Counted from the first letter of the stretch, positions 29,611 through 39,737 are shown. The stretch: 64,000 nt of DNA from Gilliamella sp. Choc5-1 (GCF_001690595.1 NZ_LZHH01000123.1:47612-111611); one strand, 5' to 3'. Numbers and translations are program-made. The notes: a model not told the origin generated them from the letters alone.

Positions 29611-29737
29611 CATTATTTTAATAGAAATTTAATTATTTTACTTATTAATTGTAAATTTTTATCTTTTTTATACTAAAACACATGCTTTCCTGAAAGTTTT
29701 TGACATAATTCTATTTAAATAAGATCATTTTGATCGT

Positions 29738-32224
29738 TTAATTGACGGATATGATCTTGCGCTCACCTGAGTCATTATATGTGATTTGATAAAATTGAGG
29801 TAGATTAAAATTAACAGCACTGCCCGTTGTAAAAGTAAAACGATCGTCAGATAAAACATAAAAATCGTTGATATCTTTTACCATATTTTCTTTTGAACCG
29901 TTACAATTACGGTAAATTTCAACCTGATTATGTTCATTTAAGATGTAAAGATCAAAACCCGATTCGGTATCTTCAAAAATGAACTGGATGATCCCTCTAT
30001 AAGCAATGCTGTCGATTTCTTTGGGTAGTTCATTGGTTTCGTCTAAAATATTTAACGGTCTACCTTGTATTTTGTTGTTTGATACGGCACCATAAAAATC
30101 GATCGCATTTTCAAATTGATGGCTAGAAACACCTAATCGTTCAAAAAATAGATACCAAGAAGATCCCCCCACCCTTAATGGCTTGACTTGTGTTGAATTG
30201 TTTTCAGTCGTGGTTAAGCGCAAATCAACACATTCATCCATAAGTTTTTTTATTTGTTGTTTGATTTCGCAACTTAAGTGTTCACTATAACAAAAAATTT
30301 CAATTGAATTAGGAAGATCAGCATTTTTGTGCATGCGATTTAATAATGCTTTAATCGCTTCAAGCACGGACAGTGATCCGCTAAAATGAAGCATACGAAT
30401 TTCATTCCATGAATTTCTATAAAGAAGATCAATTGTTCCAACTAAGCTAAGTTCATCTTTACCGTAATTAAGTACGCTATTAGCCACTTCATTATCTATC
30501 TTTATGTTGGTAGTTGGATCATCTTCCAGATTTAAAATGATCGCTAAATGGCGAATTTCACATGGCCCATATAACTGTTCTTCAGTTGCAGCAGGAACAT
30601 CGATGGGAAAATAATTTTTTAGATCGGCGATCAATTTATTGATTTTTGAGTTATTACGATTTTCACCATTCCGATAATAAAATTGGGTAGTATCAGCAAT
30701 TAAACCATTAAAATAACACCAACCAACCAGTTTTACTAAATATTTGCTGTATTCCAAATATTGGTGACTAATAATCGAATTGAGGATAGGTTTTTGGTTA
30801 TAAACATACCATCCTGCTCGATTAATGCGATCTTCTGCCACATGAATAAACGTCAAGGCATCTTCTTGCAAATTGTCGGATATATTAAGTTTTAATGTTG
30901 TTATTTTGCCTGGTAATACTTCAAAAGCAGCATAGAGTTTACGCGTTAAGATCGCAAGATCTTGAGGACTAATTAATGAGTCTAAATTATTACGACGACC
31001 AAAATTGAGTAAATTTCGATAACCTTTCATCATGGTGTGTAATAGAATTTCATGCATTTCTCGAACTTGTTCTATTTTCCAAGCTTGGCAGGCATCTAAT
31101 TTGGCAATTTGTTGCTTACTCCATCCCCAATTTTTAACTAAATCACTCAAAATGGCACGACGCCAAGATGGTGATTGTGTAGGGATTGATAGTTTTCCAT
31201 TCACTTTTAAATAAAAACAGTTACGAATTAGCTCAAGCCGTTCATAGTCATTAATTTCTACAAGATAGTTACTGATTCTGTCTAATAGCATGTAGTATGA
31301 ATCTAGATTAGCCCCTTTGTGTTTTTGACCTTTTTGAATAAACTCTCTCATCTGATAAGCTATCGGATCATTTTTAGGATAAATCCATGAGTACGCTTCT
31401 AGTAATAGGGTTTTAAGTACTGCTTTAAAGGGGGAATCGATGCTTTTATAAAGTTGCCATAGACTTGCGCCAAAATACTCTTGTGCAGATAAGCCAGTTA
31501 GTGGCCCAAAATCAATCCAGTCATTTCGTTCAATTAAATTAAGATCAACCATAGCGTTAACGCACTGTTCATAAGTGGGATAAGTGACGTTATTTACGGT
31601 ATAGTTATAAGGCACAGCAAACCATAACAAAAATTTCCCTGCTAATAAATTAGCGGAACGGTAAAATTCTTCAAGCAATAAGATATGTTGAGCGGTTCCA
31701 CAGTTTTCACCCATTAAACATTCGTGATGTTGATTGATAAAACGATCTGCATCGACCACAAATAACGTTAATTTGACTTGTAAATTCGCTGCCCATTTTT
31801 CGATTAATCGGCATTTTTGCTGTAACGCTTCTTTTTGTTGATCAGTTAAATTGTTTTCAATACATATCCAAATATCAAGATCAGATTTTACTGATTGTCC
31901 AAGAGAGCAAGTACTTCCCATCGAATATAAAGCGGAGATTGCCGGTGGTAGTATTTGGGTTTGGGTTGGGTTTGTCGGTGGAATAAAATTGAATTGTTTT
32001 TTTAGTCGTTTTTTTGCGTCATTAGATAATTGATAGCAAGCAATACCTGAAAGTATATGACCTTCTATATATCCAGGTAGTTGAGGAGTATGATAATGAA
32101 AAAGCGCCGGAAGTAATAAAAATACCTGTTGGAATTCAGATGGCATACCAATAAGCGCACGCTCACGCTTTAAATTGGCAAGATCTTCGAGTTCTTTTTT
32201 AAGGTTATTGATATAATATTGCAT
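29738..32224 (-). CDS. cyaA: Adenylate cyclase, class I
   Basis: Makes cAMP from ATP for CRP-dependent catabolite control and is activated by phosphorylated EIIA-Glc. The 828 residues have the class I catalytic motif SMGSTCSLGQSVKSDLDIWI (about 101-120), in which the serine and paired aspartates coordinate metal, and the conserved ENCGTAQHILLLEEFYRS (about 174-191). The C-terminal half (about 540 onward) is the regulatory domain. Divergent from the Nudix gene. With three PTS-related loci in the window, cAMP signalling is likely to matter here. Confidence 0.96.
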   Translation of the reverse strand: MQYYINNLKKELEDLANLKRERALIGMPSEFQQVFLLLPALFHYHTPQLPGYIEGHILSGIACYQLSNDAKKRLKKQFNFIPPTNPTQTQILPPAISALYSMGSTCSLGQSVKSDLDIWICIENNLTDQQKEALQQKCRLIEKWAANLQVKLTLFVVDADRFINQHHECLMGENCGTAQHILLLEEFYRSANLLAGKFLLWFAVPYNYTVNNVTYPTYEQCVNAMVDLNLIERNDWIDFGPLTGLSAQEYFGASLWQLYKSIDSPFKAVLKTLLLEAYSWIYPKNDPIAYQMREFIQKGQKHKGANLDSYYMLLDRISNYLVEINDYERLELIRNCFYLKVNGKLSIPTQSPSWRRAILSDLVKNWGWSKQQIAKLDACQAWKIEQVREMHEILLHTMMKGYRNLLNFGRRNNLDSLISPQDLAILTRKLYAAFEVLPGKITTLKLNISDNLQEDALTFIHVAEDRINRAGWYVYNQKPILNSIISHQYLEYSKYLVKLVGWCYFNGLIADTTQFYYRNGENRNNSKINKLIADLKNYFPIDVPAATEEQLYGPCEIRHLAIILNLEDDPTTNIKIDNEVANSVLNYGKDELSLVGTIDLLYRNSWNEIRMLHFSGSLSVLEAIKALLNRMHKNADLPNSIEIFCYSEHLSCEIKQQIKKLMDECVDLRLTTTENNSTQVKPLRVGGSSWYLFFERLGVSSHQFENAIDFYGAVSNNKIQGRPLNILDETNELPKEIDSIAYRGIIQFIFEDTESGFDLYILNEHNQVEIYRNCNGSKENMVKDINDFYVLSDDRFTFTTGSAVNFNLPQFYQITYNDSGERKIISVN

Positions 32225-32342
32225 AGCTTTAATTAGGTAAAACGAGCGTATTAGACTAACGCTTTTGTTAAATCTAGCATGTTATTCGTGTAAGGTAAAT
32301 AGAACAACAATTTAAATTAAATGCTGAATAAAATTAATTATT

Positions 32343-32954
32343 ATGATCACAATCGAAAAGATAACAAAACAGATTCAAAAAAAACAGATTATAAAATGTG
32401 TTGATAATAAAGCTGCTGTGCTATTGCCGATCGTTCATGTTGATGATCAACTCGAGCTATTGTTTCAAGTCAGATCAAAAAAGCTAAAATGGCAACCGGG
32501 GGATATCTGCTTTCCTGGTGGTCGTGTTGAATTAACGGATATTAATCCCGAACACACAGCTAAACGTGAAACCGCTGAAGAATTAGGCATTGCCTTTAAT
32601 CAAATCACAATTTTAGGACAATTACCCAAATTTATTGCTACGTTAGGTATGATGATTTATCCATTTGTAGGCACAATAAATTCATTAGATGATTTGCAAC
32701 TAAACCATGACGAAGTTGAGCAGATTTTTACAGTTCCTATTAAGTGGTTTATTGACAATCAACCACAATGTGCAACGATGTTTTTAGGACAGAAACCTGC
32801 CGATAATTTTCCATTTGATGTTATTACTAATCGTTCAACCAATTGGCAAAAAAGGTCTGAACATGCGGTCTATTATTATCAGTATCAAAATTGGGTTATT
32901 TGGGGATTAACAGCACAATTGCTTAAATTTTTTATTGATACAATTGGTGAATAA
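32343..32954 (+). CDS. nudL: NudL-type Nudix hydrolase (putative CoA pyrophosphatase)
   Basis: The 203-residue protein carries the NudL/YeaB signature: LLFQVRSKKLKWQPGDICFP then GGRVE (about 40-65) and the catalytic helix AKRETAEELGI (about 79-89) with the REXXEE core. NudL proteins hydrolyse CoA and its derivatives to phosphopantetheine and 3',5'-ADP; substrate here is by family only. It stands alone, divergent from cyaA. Confidence 0.82.
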   Translation: MITIEKITKQIQKKQIIKCVDNKAAVLLPIVHVDDQLELLFQVRSKKLKWQPGDICFPGGRVELTDINPEHTAKRETAEELGIAFNQITILGQLPKFIATLGMMIYPFVGTINSLDDLQLNHDEVEQIFTVPIKWFIDNQPQCATMFLGQKPADNFPFDVITNRSTNWQKRSEHAVYYYQYQNWVIWGLTAQLLKFFIDTIGE

Positions 32955-33271
32955 TCATTATCAACAAAATAATTAAAAACGCACATCGAATTAACACCAT
33001 TTTAAGCAATTAATGCTAGGTGTTCTACTGTTTCATTAAAAGAACTTGAGGATTATTACTGAACGTCTTATAAAGGTAGCTAGTTGTTTTACTATTCATT
33101 CCTGCCAAAACAACTATATGTCTTAACGCTTTTAACAAGTAGACAAGGACAAGACATTCTGGAGCTCCACAAGTTAGAATAATCTCGAAGCAATACCATT
33201 AAATCTGCAAATTAAATAGGCGTTAAACAATGATTTTCTATTTTAATAATTCAAAAGTGAAGGACTCAATC
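32955..33271. other. Intergenic region upstream of the DUF1471 gene
   Basis: The region holds no gene. A candidate sigma-E-like promoter lies at 33042-33070 (GAACTT, 17 bases, GTCTTA), about 200 bases before the start of the exported DUF1471 protein; the -10 is imperfect and the spacing is longer than at rpoE, so this is tentative. Confidence 0.35.
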
Positions 33272-34072
33272 ATGAAACGTTTTACTAAATCTTCTATAGC
33301 TTTAGCTGTGTTATTCTCTTTACCTATTGCTAATGTTTATGCAGCTCAACCATTAACTTCTAAAGAAAGCCGCCACTTAATACCATTGAAAGAAATCTCA
33401 GTAACTGGCAGCTATTTACAAGCGGATAATGCTGCTGATGATATTTCACGTGCCGCAGATGAAGCAGGTGCCCAATATTATTATATTACAGCAATGGAAA
33501 CCCCTGCCAATGGGACTTCTTCAGATCGTGCTATTGTTTATGCCAATATTTATAAATCTAATGCACAAATAGCTGTCGAGCAAAATCCAACCACTTATAA
33601 TGGTATTGTTTCCTATAACCGCTCAAAAGCCCTTTACTATTTACCATTTGAAGTTGTTAAATTTAAAGGCAATTACAACAATACTTCTGAAATTACTGAA
33701 GCAGCAAGTAAATTAGCCGCTGAAAAAAATGCCTACGCGTTTTATATCGATTCTATTTCATCAGTTGGTAGTCAAGACCAAGCTCAAGATGTCGATGTTT
33801 TATTATATAAACAAGATGCCCCGGTAAGAGATTACATCGTCACAACCGCAATACAAGGCCAAGATGCCTATGAAATCAGTAGTGAAGCATTTAAACGTAT
33901 GACACCATACAAGACTATTAGCTTCCATGGTGTCTTTAATGATACTTCTGAAATCAGCGAAGCTGCACAAAAACATGCTGTTGCTAATGGTGCACATTTT
34001 TATTATGTAAAAGAAGTATCAAACAACCCTGCAAGCACAGCGCAAACTATTTTTGTTAATTTATATAAATAA
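33272..34072 (+). CDS. Exported protein with three DUF1471 (YdgH/BhsA/McbA-type) domains
   Basis: DUF1471 proteins are small periplasmic proteins linked to stress tolerance and biofilm formation in enterics; YdgH has three such domains. I chose the ATG at 33272 (MKRFTKSSIALAVLFSLPIA), a typical signal peptide ending NVYA, with AAGGA nine bases upstream; the 280-residue longer frame adds 14 residues without a signal. The mature protein has three repeats (about residues 37-105, 117-175, 194-265), each with the pattern I(S/V)-G-x(4)-S-E-I-x-E-A-A-x-(K)-A and AxFYYIxx(I/V). A terminator follows at 34091. Confidence 0.8.
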   Translation: MKRFTKSSIALAVLFSLPIANVYAAQPLTSKESRHLIPLKEISVTGSYLQADNAADDISRAADEAGAQYYYITAMETPANGTSSDRAIVYANIYKSNAQIAVEQNPTTYNGIVSYNRSKALYYLPFEVVKFKGNYNNTSEITEAASKLAAEKNAYAFYIDSISSVGSQDQAQDVDVLLYKQDAPVRDYIVTTAIQGQDAYEISSEAFKRMTPYKTISFHGVFNDTSEISEAAQKHAVANGAHFYYVKEVSNNPASTAQTIFVNLYK

Positions 34073-34090
34073 TAACTCGTTATCCATGAT

Positions 34091-34131
34091 TTTCCACGTG
34101 CTACATAGACTATGCACGTGGAAAGTTCTTT
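34091..34131 (+). terminator. Terminator of the DUF1471 gene
   Basis: TTTCCACGTGC pairs with GCACGTGGAAA around a 12-base loop, followed by GTTCTTTTTA on the plus strand, 18 bases after the stop. Confidence 0.85.
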
Positions 34132-34342
34132 TTATACTAGCCTTTCCTTAAATAAAAGCACCAACTACTTATTATCTCAAATCATCAAAATAAAAATTTG
34201 CATCAATAAAGTTATAACTTATAAAAGTTTTGATGAGCATAAAAGACATTGACTGTTTAAAAAAAACACACATAAAATCAATATCTTTATAGTAGTTTTT
34301 GATAATAAACGGGTCTTTTTTGAAAAAAGGCACATTGTCACC

Positions 34343-34798
34343 CTAGTCACAAGTAACTGGTATGGTTTTAAGATTAAATCCTGCCTCTTTATAATACTTA
34401 TACCTTACCCTTGCTAATGCTTTTAAATCCTCGCCAACAGGTACAAAATCAATAATATCACGATAGACATTAGCAAATTCAGGAAATTGCTCTTGTAAAT
34501 TAATTAGTAGCGGCCTACTACCGCTACTGCGTTTTTGTGGCCAGCTGATTTCAACAGGTGATCCGCCTTTCATACCTTCACCAGCTAAGTTATGTGGCAC
34601 AAAGCTGTCGGTACTCAGTTGCCATAGATATTCGTCGATTCGCTCAGCTTGTGCTTGATCTTGACAAGCAACTTGTACACGCAAATTAGCTTGCCATGCT
34701 TCGGCGATTTTTTGGCATGCAAGTTTTTCATAATATAGCATGCCTGATTCGTTGGCTTCTGTTTGGTTTTCAAGTAGATAAAAGATCACTTTTTTCAT
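34343..34798 (-). CDS. holC: DNA polymerase III chi subunit
   Basis: HolC links the clamp loader to SSB on the lagging strand. The 151 residues match the E. coli protein in length and in key segments: KVIFYLLENQTEANESGMLY (about 3-22), ACQKIAEAWQANLRVQVACQ (about 27-46) and DEYLWQLSTDSFVPHNLAGE (about 55-74). It starts 15 bases after the pepA stop, the usual pepA-holC arrangement. An operon of the two is likely. Confidence 0.93.
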   Translation of the reverse strand: MKKVIFYLLENQTEANESGMLYYEKLACQKIAEAWQANLRVQVACQDQAQAERIDEYLWQLSTDSFVPHNLAGEGMKGGSPVEISWPQKRSSGSRPLLINLQEQFPEFANVYRDIIDFVPVGEDLKALARVRYKYYKEAGFNLKTIPVTCD

Positions 34799-34813
34799 AA
34801 ATGTTGGCTCGAT

Positions 34814-36295
34814 TTATTGATCAAGTAAGTATTGAATCAACATAGCAACAGGACGCCCTGTTGCGCCTTTTTGTGCGCCCGATTTCCATGCAGTGCCTGC
34901 AATATCTAAATGCGCCCATTGATATTTTTCAGTAAAACAAGACAGGAAACAAGCAGCAGTAATTGTGCCACCATCACGCCCACCAGCGTTAACAATATCA
35001 GCGCATGTCGATTTGATCTGCTCTTGGAATTGATCGTCGATCGGCAGCGCCCATGCTTTGTCTTCCGCTTTTTGTGATGCGCTAACTAATTGTGCGACTA
35101 ACTTATCGTTGTTACCCATAACTCCTGTATAATGATGACCAAGCGCCACAATACAAGCGCCTGTTAAAGTAGCTATGTCGATAACGGTTTTGGGATTATA
35201 ACGCTCAACATAGGTTAAAGCGTCACACAATACAAGCCGCCCTTCGGCATCAGTGTTAATCACTTCAACCGTAGTGCCTGACATGGTAGTTAATATATCA
35301 CCAGGACGGTAGCTATTACCGTCAGGCATGTTTTCACAACCTGCCATAACACCTACAACATTGATCGGTAATTTAAGTTCAGCAACGGCTTGCATAACAC
35401 CATAAACCGTTGCCGCACCACACATGTCGTATTTCATTTCATCCATGCCAGCAGCAGGTTTGATAGATATACCACCCGAATCAAACGTTAGCCCTTTGCC
35501 AACTAAAACATAAGGTTGGGATTTTTTATCTTTGGCGCCTTGGTATTCAATAATTGTCATGATCGATTCGTTTTGCGATCCACGCCCAACGGCTAAATAG
35601 GCATTCATGTTTAATTTTTCCAGTTCGCTTTCGCCAAGGCAGGTGACTTTGAGCGATGTATGTAGTTTTCCTAGCTGTTTGCCTTGTTCAGCTAAATATT
35701 TTGCATTACAAACATTCGATGGCATGTTAGCAATGGTCTTGGTTGCGGTAATGGCATTAGCAATAATTTCACCTTGTAACAAGTTGCTAGTTAATTCATC
35801 AATATTGCTTTTATTACCCGTTAATAATGTCACTTTTGCTAAGCTTGGTGCTGGGGTTTTGGTGGTTTTAAATTCGTCAAACCGATATGTTATGTCACTC
35901 ACTATTTGTGGCAACTGTTTGGCAATTTGTAGGCTATTGCTTTGATTGACAGCTAGCAAATCCCACGCAATACTTTTAATCTTTTTGGCAAGCAGTTCTT
36001 TGATAACGACTTGAATCACTTTTTTGGCTTGCGTTACCCCAAAGTCGTTGGCTTTTCCACAGCCAACAAATAGGAGTTTTTGTTTTATATCGCTATTAGT
36101 TTGATACAATAGCGTGGTTTTACCCAATTCATGGCTAATATCGCCTGACTTGATAAGCTGACTTACTAGGCCGTTAGTTAAGTTGTCGATATCTTTAACA
36201 ATATCTGACTGGCTTTTTCCTGAATCAATTGAAATAACTAAACACTCTGTTTTTTGTTTGGTTATAATAGTGCTGTTTTTTATTTGAAATTCCAT
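34814..36295 (-). CDS. pepA: Leucyl aminopeptidase (M17 family, PepA)
   Basis: Manganese/zinc-dependent aminopeptidase; in E. coli PepA also binds DNA, in xer recombination and carAB control. The 493 residues show the metal ligands in VGKGLTFDSGGISIKP (about 265-280, Lys267 and Asp272) and the family signature NTDAEGRL (347-354). The N-terminal domain (about 1-160) is more divergent. Divergent from lptF across a 136-base gap, an arrangement conserved in enteric bacteria. Confidence 0.96.
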   Translation of the reverse strand: MEFQIKNSTIITKQKTECLVISIDSGKSQSDIVKDIDNLTNGLVSQLIKSGDISHELGKTTLLYQTNSDIKQKLLFVGCGKANDFGVTQAKKVIQVVIKELLAKKIKSIAWDLLAVNQSNSLQIAKQLPQIVSDITYRFDEFKTTKTPAPSLAKVTLLTGNKSNIDELTSNLLQGEIIANAITATKTIANMPSNVCNAKYLAEQGKQLGKLHTSLKVTCLGESELEKLNMNAYLAVGRGSQNESIMTIIEYQGAKDKKSQPYVLVGKGLTFDSGGISIKPAAGMDEMKYDMCGAATVYGVMQAVAELKLPINVVGVMAGCENMPDGNSYRPGDILTTMSGTTVEVINTDAEGRLVLCDALTYVERYNPKTVIDIATLTGACIVALGHHYTGVMGNNDKLVAQLVSASQKAEDKAWALPIDDQFQEQIKSTCADIVNAGGRDGGTITAACFLSCFTEKYQWAHLDIAGTAWKSGAQKGATGRPVAMLIQYLLDQ

Positions 36296-36431
36296 GATGT
36301 TTCCATTTATGCGTTGATGGGAATAATGAATATTCTATCGGTTCATTATGGGATAGCAACAAAAAGATAACTAAAACTTAGCAAATCAGATTATAATAAT
36401 CAGATTTTGTACCAACATGTATAGGTAAAAT

Positions 36432-37535
36432 GTGATAATTCGTCGATATTTAGTTAAAGAGACATTGAAAACCCAAGGAGCAATATTATTTATTTTGTTG
36501 CTGATTTTCTTTTCTCAAAAATTAATTAGAATTTTATCAAATGCAATTGATGGCTCTATCCCTCGTGATTTGATTATGCCATTGTTGGTGTTGGGCGTGT
36601 CGAACATGGCGGATCTGATTTTACCGTTAAGCCTATTTCTTGGCGTACTGGTGACTTTTGGGCGACTTTATGCTGACAGTGAAATGGTGGCAATGCATGC
36701 TTGTGGTGTTAAAAAGAGTTTAACTTATCAGGTGGTGCTGTTTCTTTGTATTTTAACTTGCCTATTAACGACGTTAAATTCATTGTGGTTTGGGCCTTGG
36801 TCTAGTATTAAGCAAGATCAATTGCTTGCCAATGCAAAAATCAATCCAAGTTTAGCTGGACTGTTAGCGGGGCAATTTCAACAAACGCCCGATGGCAATT
36901 CAATGCTTTATATTGGTAATGTAAATGATAATAATTTAGAAAATGTTTTTATCGCGCAAATCAACCCAAAAACCAATCAGCGACCTTCGATTATTATTGC
37001 CAATAAAGGTAAGACAGGACACGATAATGAAGGTAATCAAATCATTACTCTTGAAGATGCCAACCGCTATGAAGGCACTGCGCAACTTAAGGATTTTCGA
37101 ATTTCTAACTTTCATAATTATTTAGGTATTATCAAACCCAAAGCAATAGATACAAATGAAGATACCGATAAAATCGATGTTCAGCAGCTAGGATTACAGG
37201 CACTTGCTGATATGGATACGCCTAAAGCCAATGCCGAATTTTATTGGCGATTAACGCTAATTATTTCCGTGCCGTTAATGGCATTTTTGGTTATTCCATT
37301 GAGTATATCTAATCCTCGCCAAGGACGTCTTGCACAAGTTTTTCCTGCATTGTTGCTTTATTTGGTTTACTTTTTATCAGCCAGTTCGATTAAAGCTAAT
37401 GCGGGTAAAGGTCGGTTAGATCCTGAACTTTGGTTTTACGTTTTGAATATCGGGTACTTTTTATTAGCACTAGTGCTAAATTGTTGGGATAGCCTATTTA
37501 TGCGCAAACTTCGCTTAAAATATTCGGCATCTTAA
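36432..37535 (+). CDS. lptF: LPS export ABC permease LptF
   Basis: With LptG and LptB2 forms the inner-membrane ABC transporter that extracts LPS and delivers it to LptC. The 367 residues have the YjgP/YjgQ layout: three N-terminal membrane helices (about 15-115), a periplasmic jellyroll domain (about 125-260) and three C-terminal helices (about 270-360). It starts with GTG; an overlapping ATG two bases upstream is out of frame. lptG follows after 10 bases. Confidence 0.95.
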   Translation: MIIRRYLVKETLKTQGAILFILLLIFFSQKLIRILSNAIDGSIPRDLIMPLLVLGVSNMADLILPLSLFLGVLVTFGRLYADSEMVAMHACGVKKSLTYQVVLFLCILTCLLTTLNSLWFGPWSSIKQDQLLANAKINPSLAGLLAGQFQQTPDGNSMLYIGNVNDNNLENVFIAQINPKTNQRPSIIIANKGKTGHDNEGNQIITLEDANRYEGTAQLKDFRISNFHNYLGIIKPKAIDTNEDTDKIDVQQLGLQALADMDTPKANAEFYWRLTLIISVPLMAFLVIPLSISNPRQGRLAQVFPALLLYLVYFLSASSIKANAGKGRLDPELWFYVLNIGYFLLALVLNCWDSLFMRKLRLKYSAS

Positions 37536-37545
37536 GGAGATATGC

Positions 37546-38610
37546 GTGTTTTCGATTTTAGACCGTTACATAGGTAAAACTATTTTAAGCACCATTGGTG
37601 TTAGTCTTTTTTTGTTGATTAGCTTATCAGGAATTATCCGTTTTATTGATCAGCTTCGAAAAATCAAAGTGGATTATGATGCGTTTTCTGTCGGTATTTA
37701 TACCCTGTTGATGGTGCCAAAAGATTTAGAAGTGTTCTTCCCGATGGCGGCATTATTAGGTGCTTTGATTGGGTTAGGAATACTCGCGTCACACAGTGAA
37801 CTAACCGTGATGGAAACCTCAGGCTTTAGCCGTTTTAAAATTGCCTTTGCGGTAATGAAAACAGCCATACCTTTAGTATTGATTACTATGGCAATTGGTG
37901 AATGGATTGCCCCTGTAAGTGAACAAACTGCGCGTAATATGCGTTCTGAAAAACTGTACGGTAATTCGCTAATGGTTGAGCAAGGTAGTCTTTGGGCAAA
38001 AGATGGGAATGATTATATCTTTATTGGCCATGTAAATAACGATAATTCAATTTCAAATGTGTATATCTATTCGGTCGATCAAAATAAATTACAATCCATT
38101 ACCCACGCCGCTTATGGTGTTTATGAAAATAACGCTTGGACTTTGTCACAAATCGAAAAAAATAATTTAACAAACCCCAATAAAGTAGTAGGTATCAATA
38201 TGGTCTCTATCCTTTGGCAAACCAACATCACACCTGATAAACTCAGCATTGTTGCATTTGATCCTGATTCGTTGTCAGCCTCTGGGCTTTATCAATATTC
38301 ACAATATCTAAAAAGTTCAGGGCAAGATACCAAGTATTACGATTTACTGTTTTGGAAAAAGCTTATAAAGCCTGTTTCGGTGGCGGTGATGATGCTATTA
38401 GCTCTATCGTTTATTTTTGGCCCACTGCGCAGCGTGTCGATGGGGATTCGTGTGGTTATTGGCATTAGCTTTGGTTTCTTGTTTTATATTGCCGATAATT
38501 TGTTTGCCCAAGTTAGTATTGTAATGGGCATTTACCCATTGGTTGGATCGCTTATCACAAGTTTTGTGTTTTTATTAATTAGTTATATTTTATTTAAGCG
38601 AAAAAACTAA
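37546..38610 (+). CDS. lptG: LPS export ABC permease LptG
   Basis: Partner of LptF in LPS export. The 354 residues start with GTG (MFSILDRYIGKTILSTIG), behind a strong AAGGAGA; a nearby ATG is in another frame. Three N-terminal helices (about 12-115), a periplasmic domain (about 125-260) with VEQGSLWAKDGNDYIFIGHV, and three C-terminal helices (about 270-350) with FGPLRSVSMGIRVVIGISFG. A strong terminator follows. Confidence 0.95.
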   Translation: MFSILDRYIGKTILSTIGVSLFLLISLSGIIRFIDQLRKIKVDYDAFSVGIYTLLMVPKDLEVFFPMAALLGALIGLGILASHSELTVMETSGFSRFKIAFAVMKTAIPLVLITMAIGEWIAPVSEQTARNMRSEKLYGNSLMVEQGSLWAKDGNDYIFIGHVNNDNSISNVYIYSVDQNKLQSITHAAYGVYENNAWTLSQIEKNNLTNPNKVVGINMVSILWQTNITPDKLSIVAFDPDSLSASGLYQYSQYLKSSGQDTKYYDLLFWKKLIKPVSVAVMMLLALSFIFGPLRSVSMGIRVVIGISFGFLFYIADNLFAQVSIVMGIYPLVGSLITSFVFLLISYILFKRKN

Positions 38611-38661
38611 GCTCAAACAAACTAAATTCAAACGAAAAGCTAAGCTAACGGTGTTTTTATC

Positions 38662-38698
38662 AATCCTATCATCTTTGTTAAGATGATAGGATTTTTAT
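38662..38698 (+). terminator. lptFG terminator
   Basis: AATCCTATCATCTT pairs with AAGATGATAGGATT around TGTT and is followed by TTTATTT. It lies 52 bases after lptG and just before the convergent msrB. Confidence 0.9.
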
Positions 38699-38725
38699 TT
38701 ATGAATTAAATAATAAGGGGGTTAT

Positions 38726-39169
38726 TTATGATTTATCAAATAGCTTTAAATACTGCCCATACCCAGCATCTTCAAGTTCATCTTTCGGAATAAACCGTAA
38801 TGCGGCCGAATTGATGCAATAGCGTAATCCACCAAGCTCTTTAGGACCATCATTAAATACATGGCCAAGATGTGAATTTGCGCAAGCCGATCGAACCTCG
38901 GTACGGCGCATACCAAAGCTAGTATCTTTTTTTTCAACAATGTTGGCCTTTTCTATCGGTTTTGAAAAACTTGGCCAACCACAGCCTGAATCAAATTTAT
39001 CTAATGAAGTAAATAGTGGTTCGCCCGATACGATATCAACATAGATACCTTCCCTGTGATTAGCATAAAATTGGTTATCAAAGGGAGGTTCAGTGCCATT
39101 TCGTTGCGTAATATGATATTGCATAGGTGTTAATACTGACAGCGCTTTTTCTTTCATTGTATTATCCAT
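38726..39169 (-). CDS. msrB: Peptide-methionine (R)-S-oxide reductase MsrB
   Basis: Reduces the R epimer of methionine sulfoxide. The 147 residues contain [11 protein letters not shown] (about 63-73), [16 protein letters not shown] with a likely resolving cysteine (about 93-108), and the catalytic cysteine in [15 protein letters not shown] (about 113-127). The two CXXC zinc pairs seen in the E. coli enzyme are absent: the first position reads [14 protein letters not shown], so this is the non-zinc type. It follows the cytochrome b561 and msrA genes on the same strand. Confidence 0.95.
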   Translation of the reverse strand: MDNTMKEKALSVLTPMQYHITQRNGTEPPFDNQFYANHREGIYVDIVSGEPLFTSLDKFDSGCGWPSFSKPIEKANIVEKKDTSFGMRRTEVRSACANSHLGHVFNDGPKELGGLRYCINSAALRFIPKDELEDAGYGQYLKLFDKS

Positions 39170-39209
39170 AAGCCACCCTATATTATGTTATTTGTTTTAA
39201 TTATGCTGA

Positions 39210-39737
39210 TTAATTACGTTTTAACATTGACTGTAATACTTTATCTTTAATCCAAACATAATGAAATAAAGCGCCGGCTATATGTACAATAAGTAAAGCT
39301 ATCAATAAATAGGCACTGACTTGGTGGGTTTGATGAAATAACTGATAAGCTTTATTTGGCATATCAATAGCTGGAATAGAGATGACACCAAAAAAATTCA
39401 GTGGACGGCTACTCATTAAATAGCCAGAAAGCGGTACAATAATTAGTAAAATGTAAATAAAACCTTGTACCGATTTTGACAAAATTCGTTGTCGTTTTTG
39501 TGATTTTGGCAACACATCAGGCACGCCATCTTGTTTAATGACAATAAAGCGCCAAAGTGTTATGCCAAAAATCAGCACACCAAATGATTTATGGAATAAA
39601 TAAATATTAAACATACCACCTAAATAGGATGATAAAGTTACTTTAAAAAAAACCAATAAATAAGTGCACACAATCAATACTAATGTTAACCAATGGATCC
39701 ATTTTTGTTTACTACTGTATTGTGGGTAGTTTTGCAT
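39210..39737 (-). CDS. Cytochrome b561 family protein
   Basis: Inner-membrane dihaem protein of the YodB/CybB type that exchanges electrons with the quinone pool. The 175 residues have four membrane helices (about 15-33, 45-62, 91-110, 140-160), with histidines in QKWIHWLTLVLIV (His15), LFHKSFGVLIF, FHQTHQVSAYLLIALLIVHI and ALFHYVWIKD that can hold two b haems. It lies between msrA (15 bases upstream) and msrB (40 bases downstream) in one apparent operon. Electron supply to envelope repair is an inference. Confidence 0.88.
   Translation of the reverse strand: MQNYPQYSSKQKWIHWLTLVLIVCTYLLVFFKVTLSSYLGGMFNIYLFHKSFGVLIFGITLWRFIVIKQDGVPDVLPKSQKRQRILSKSVQGFIYILLIIVPLSGYLMSSRPLNFFGVISIPAIDMPNKAYQLFHQTHQVSAYLLIALLIVHIAGALFHYVWIKDKVLQSMLKRN

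Noticed and set aside
32955..33230. Small RNA gene upstream of the DUF1471 protein
   Set aside because: No terminator hairpin with a T run and no recognised RNA family.
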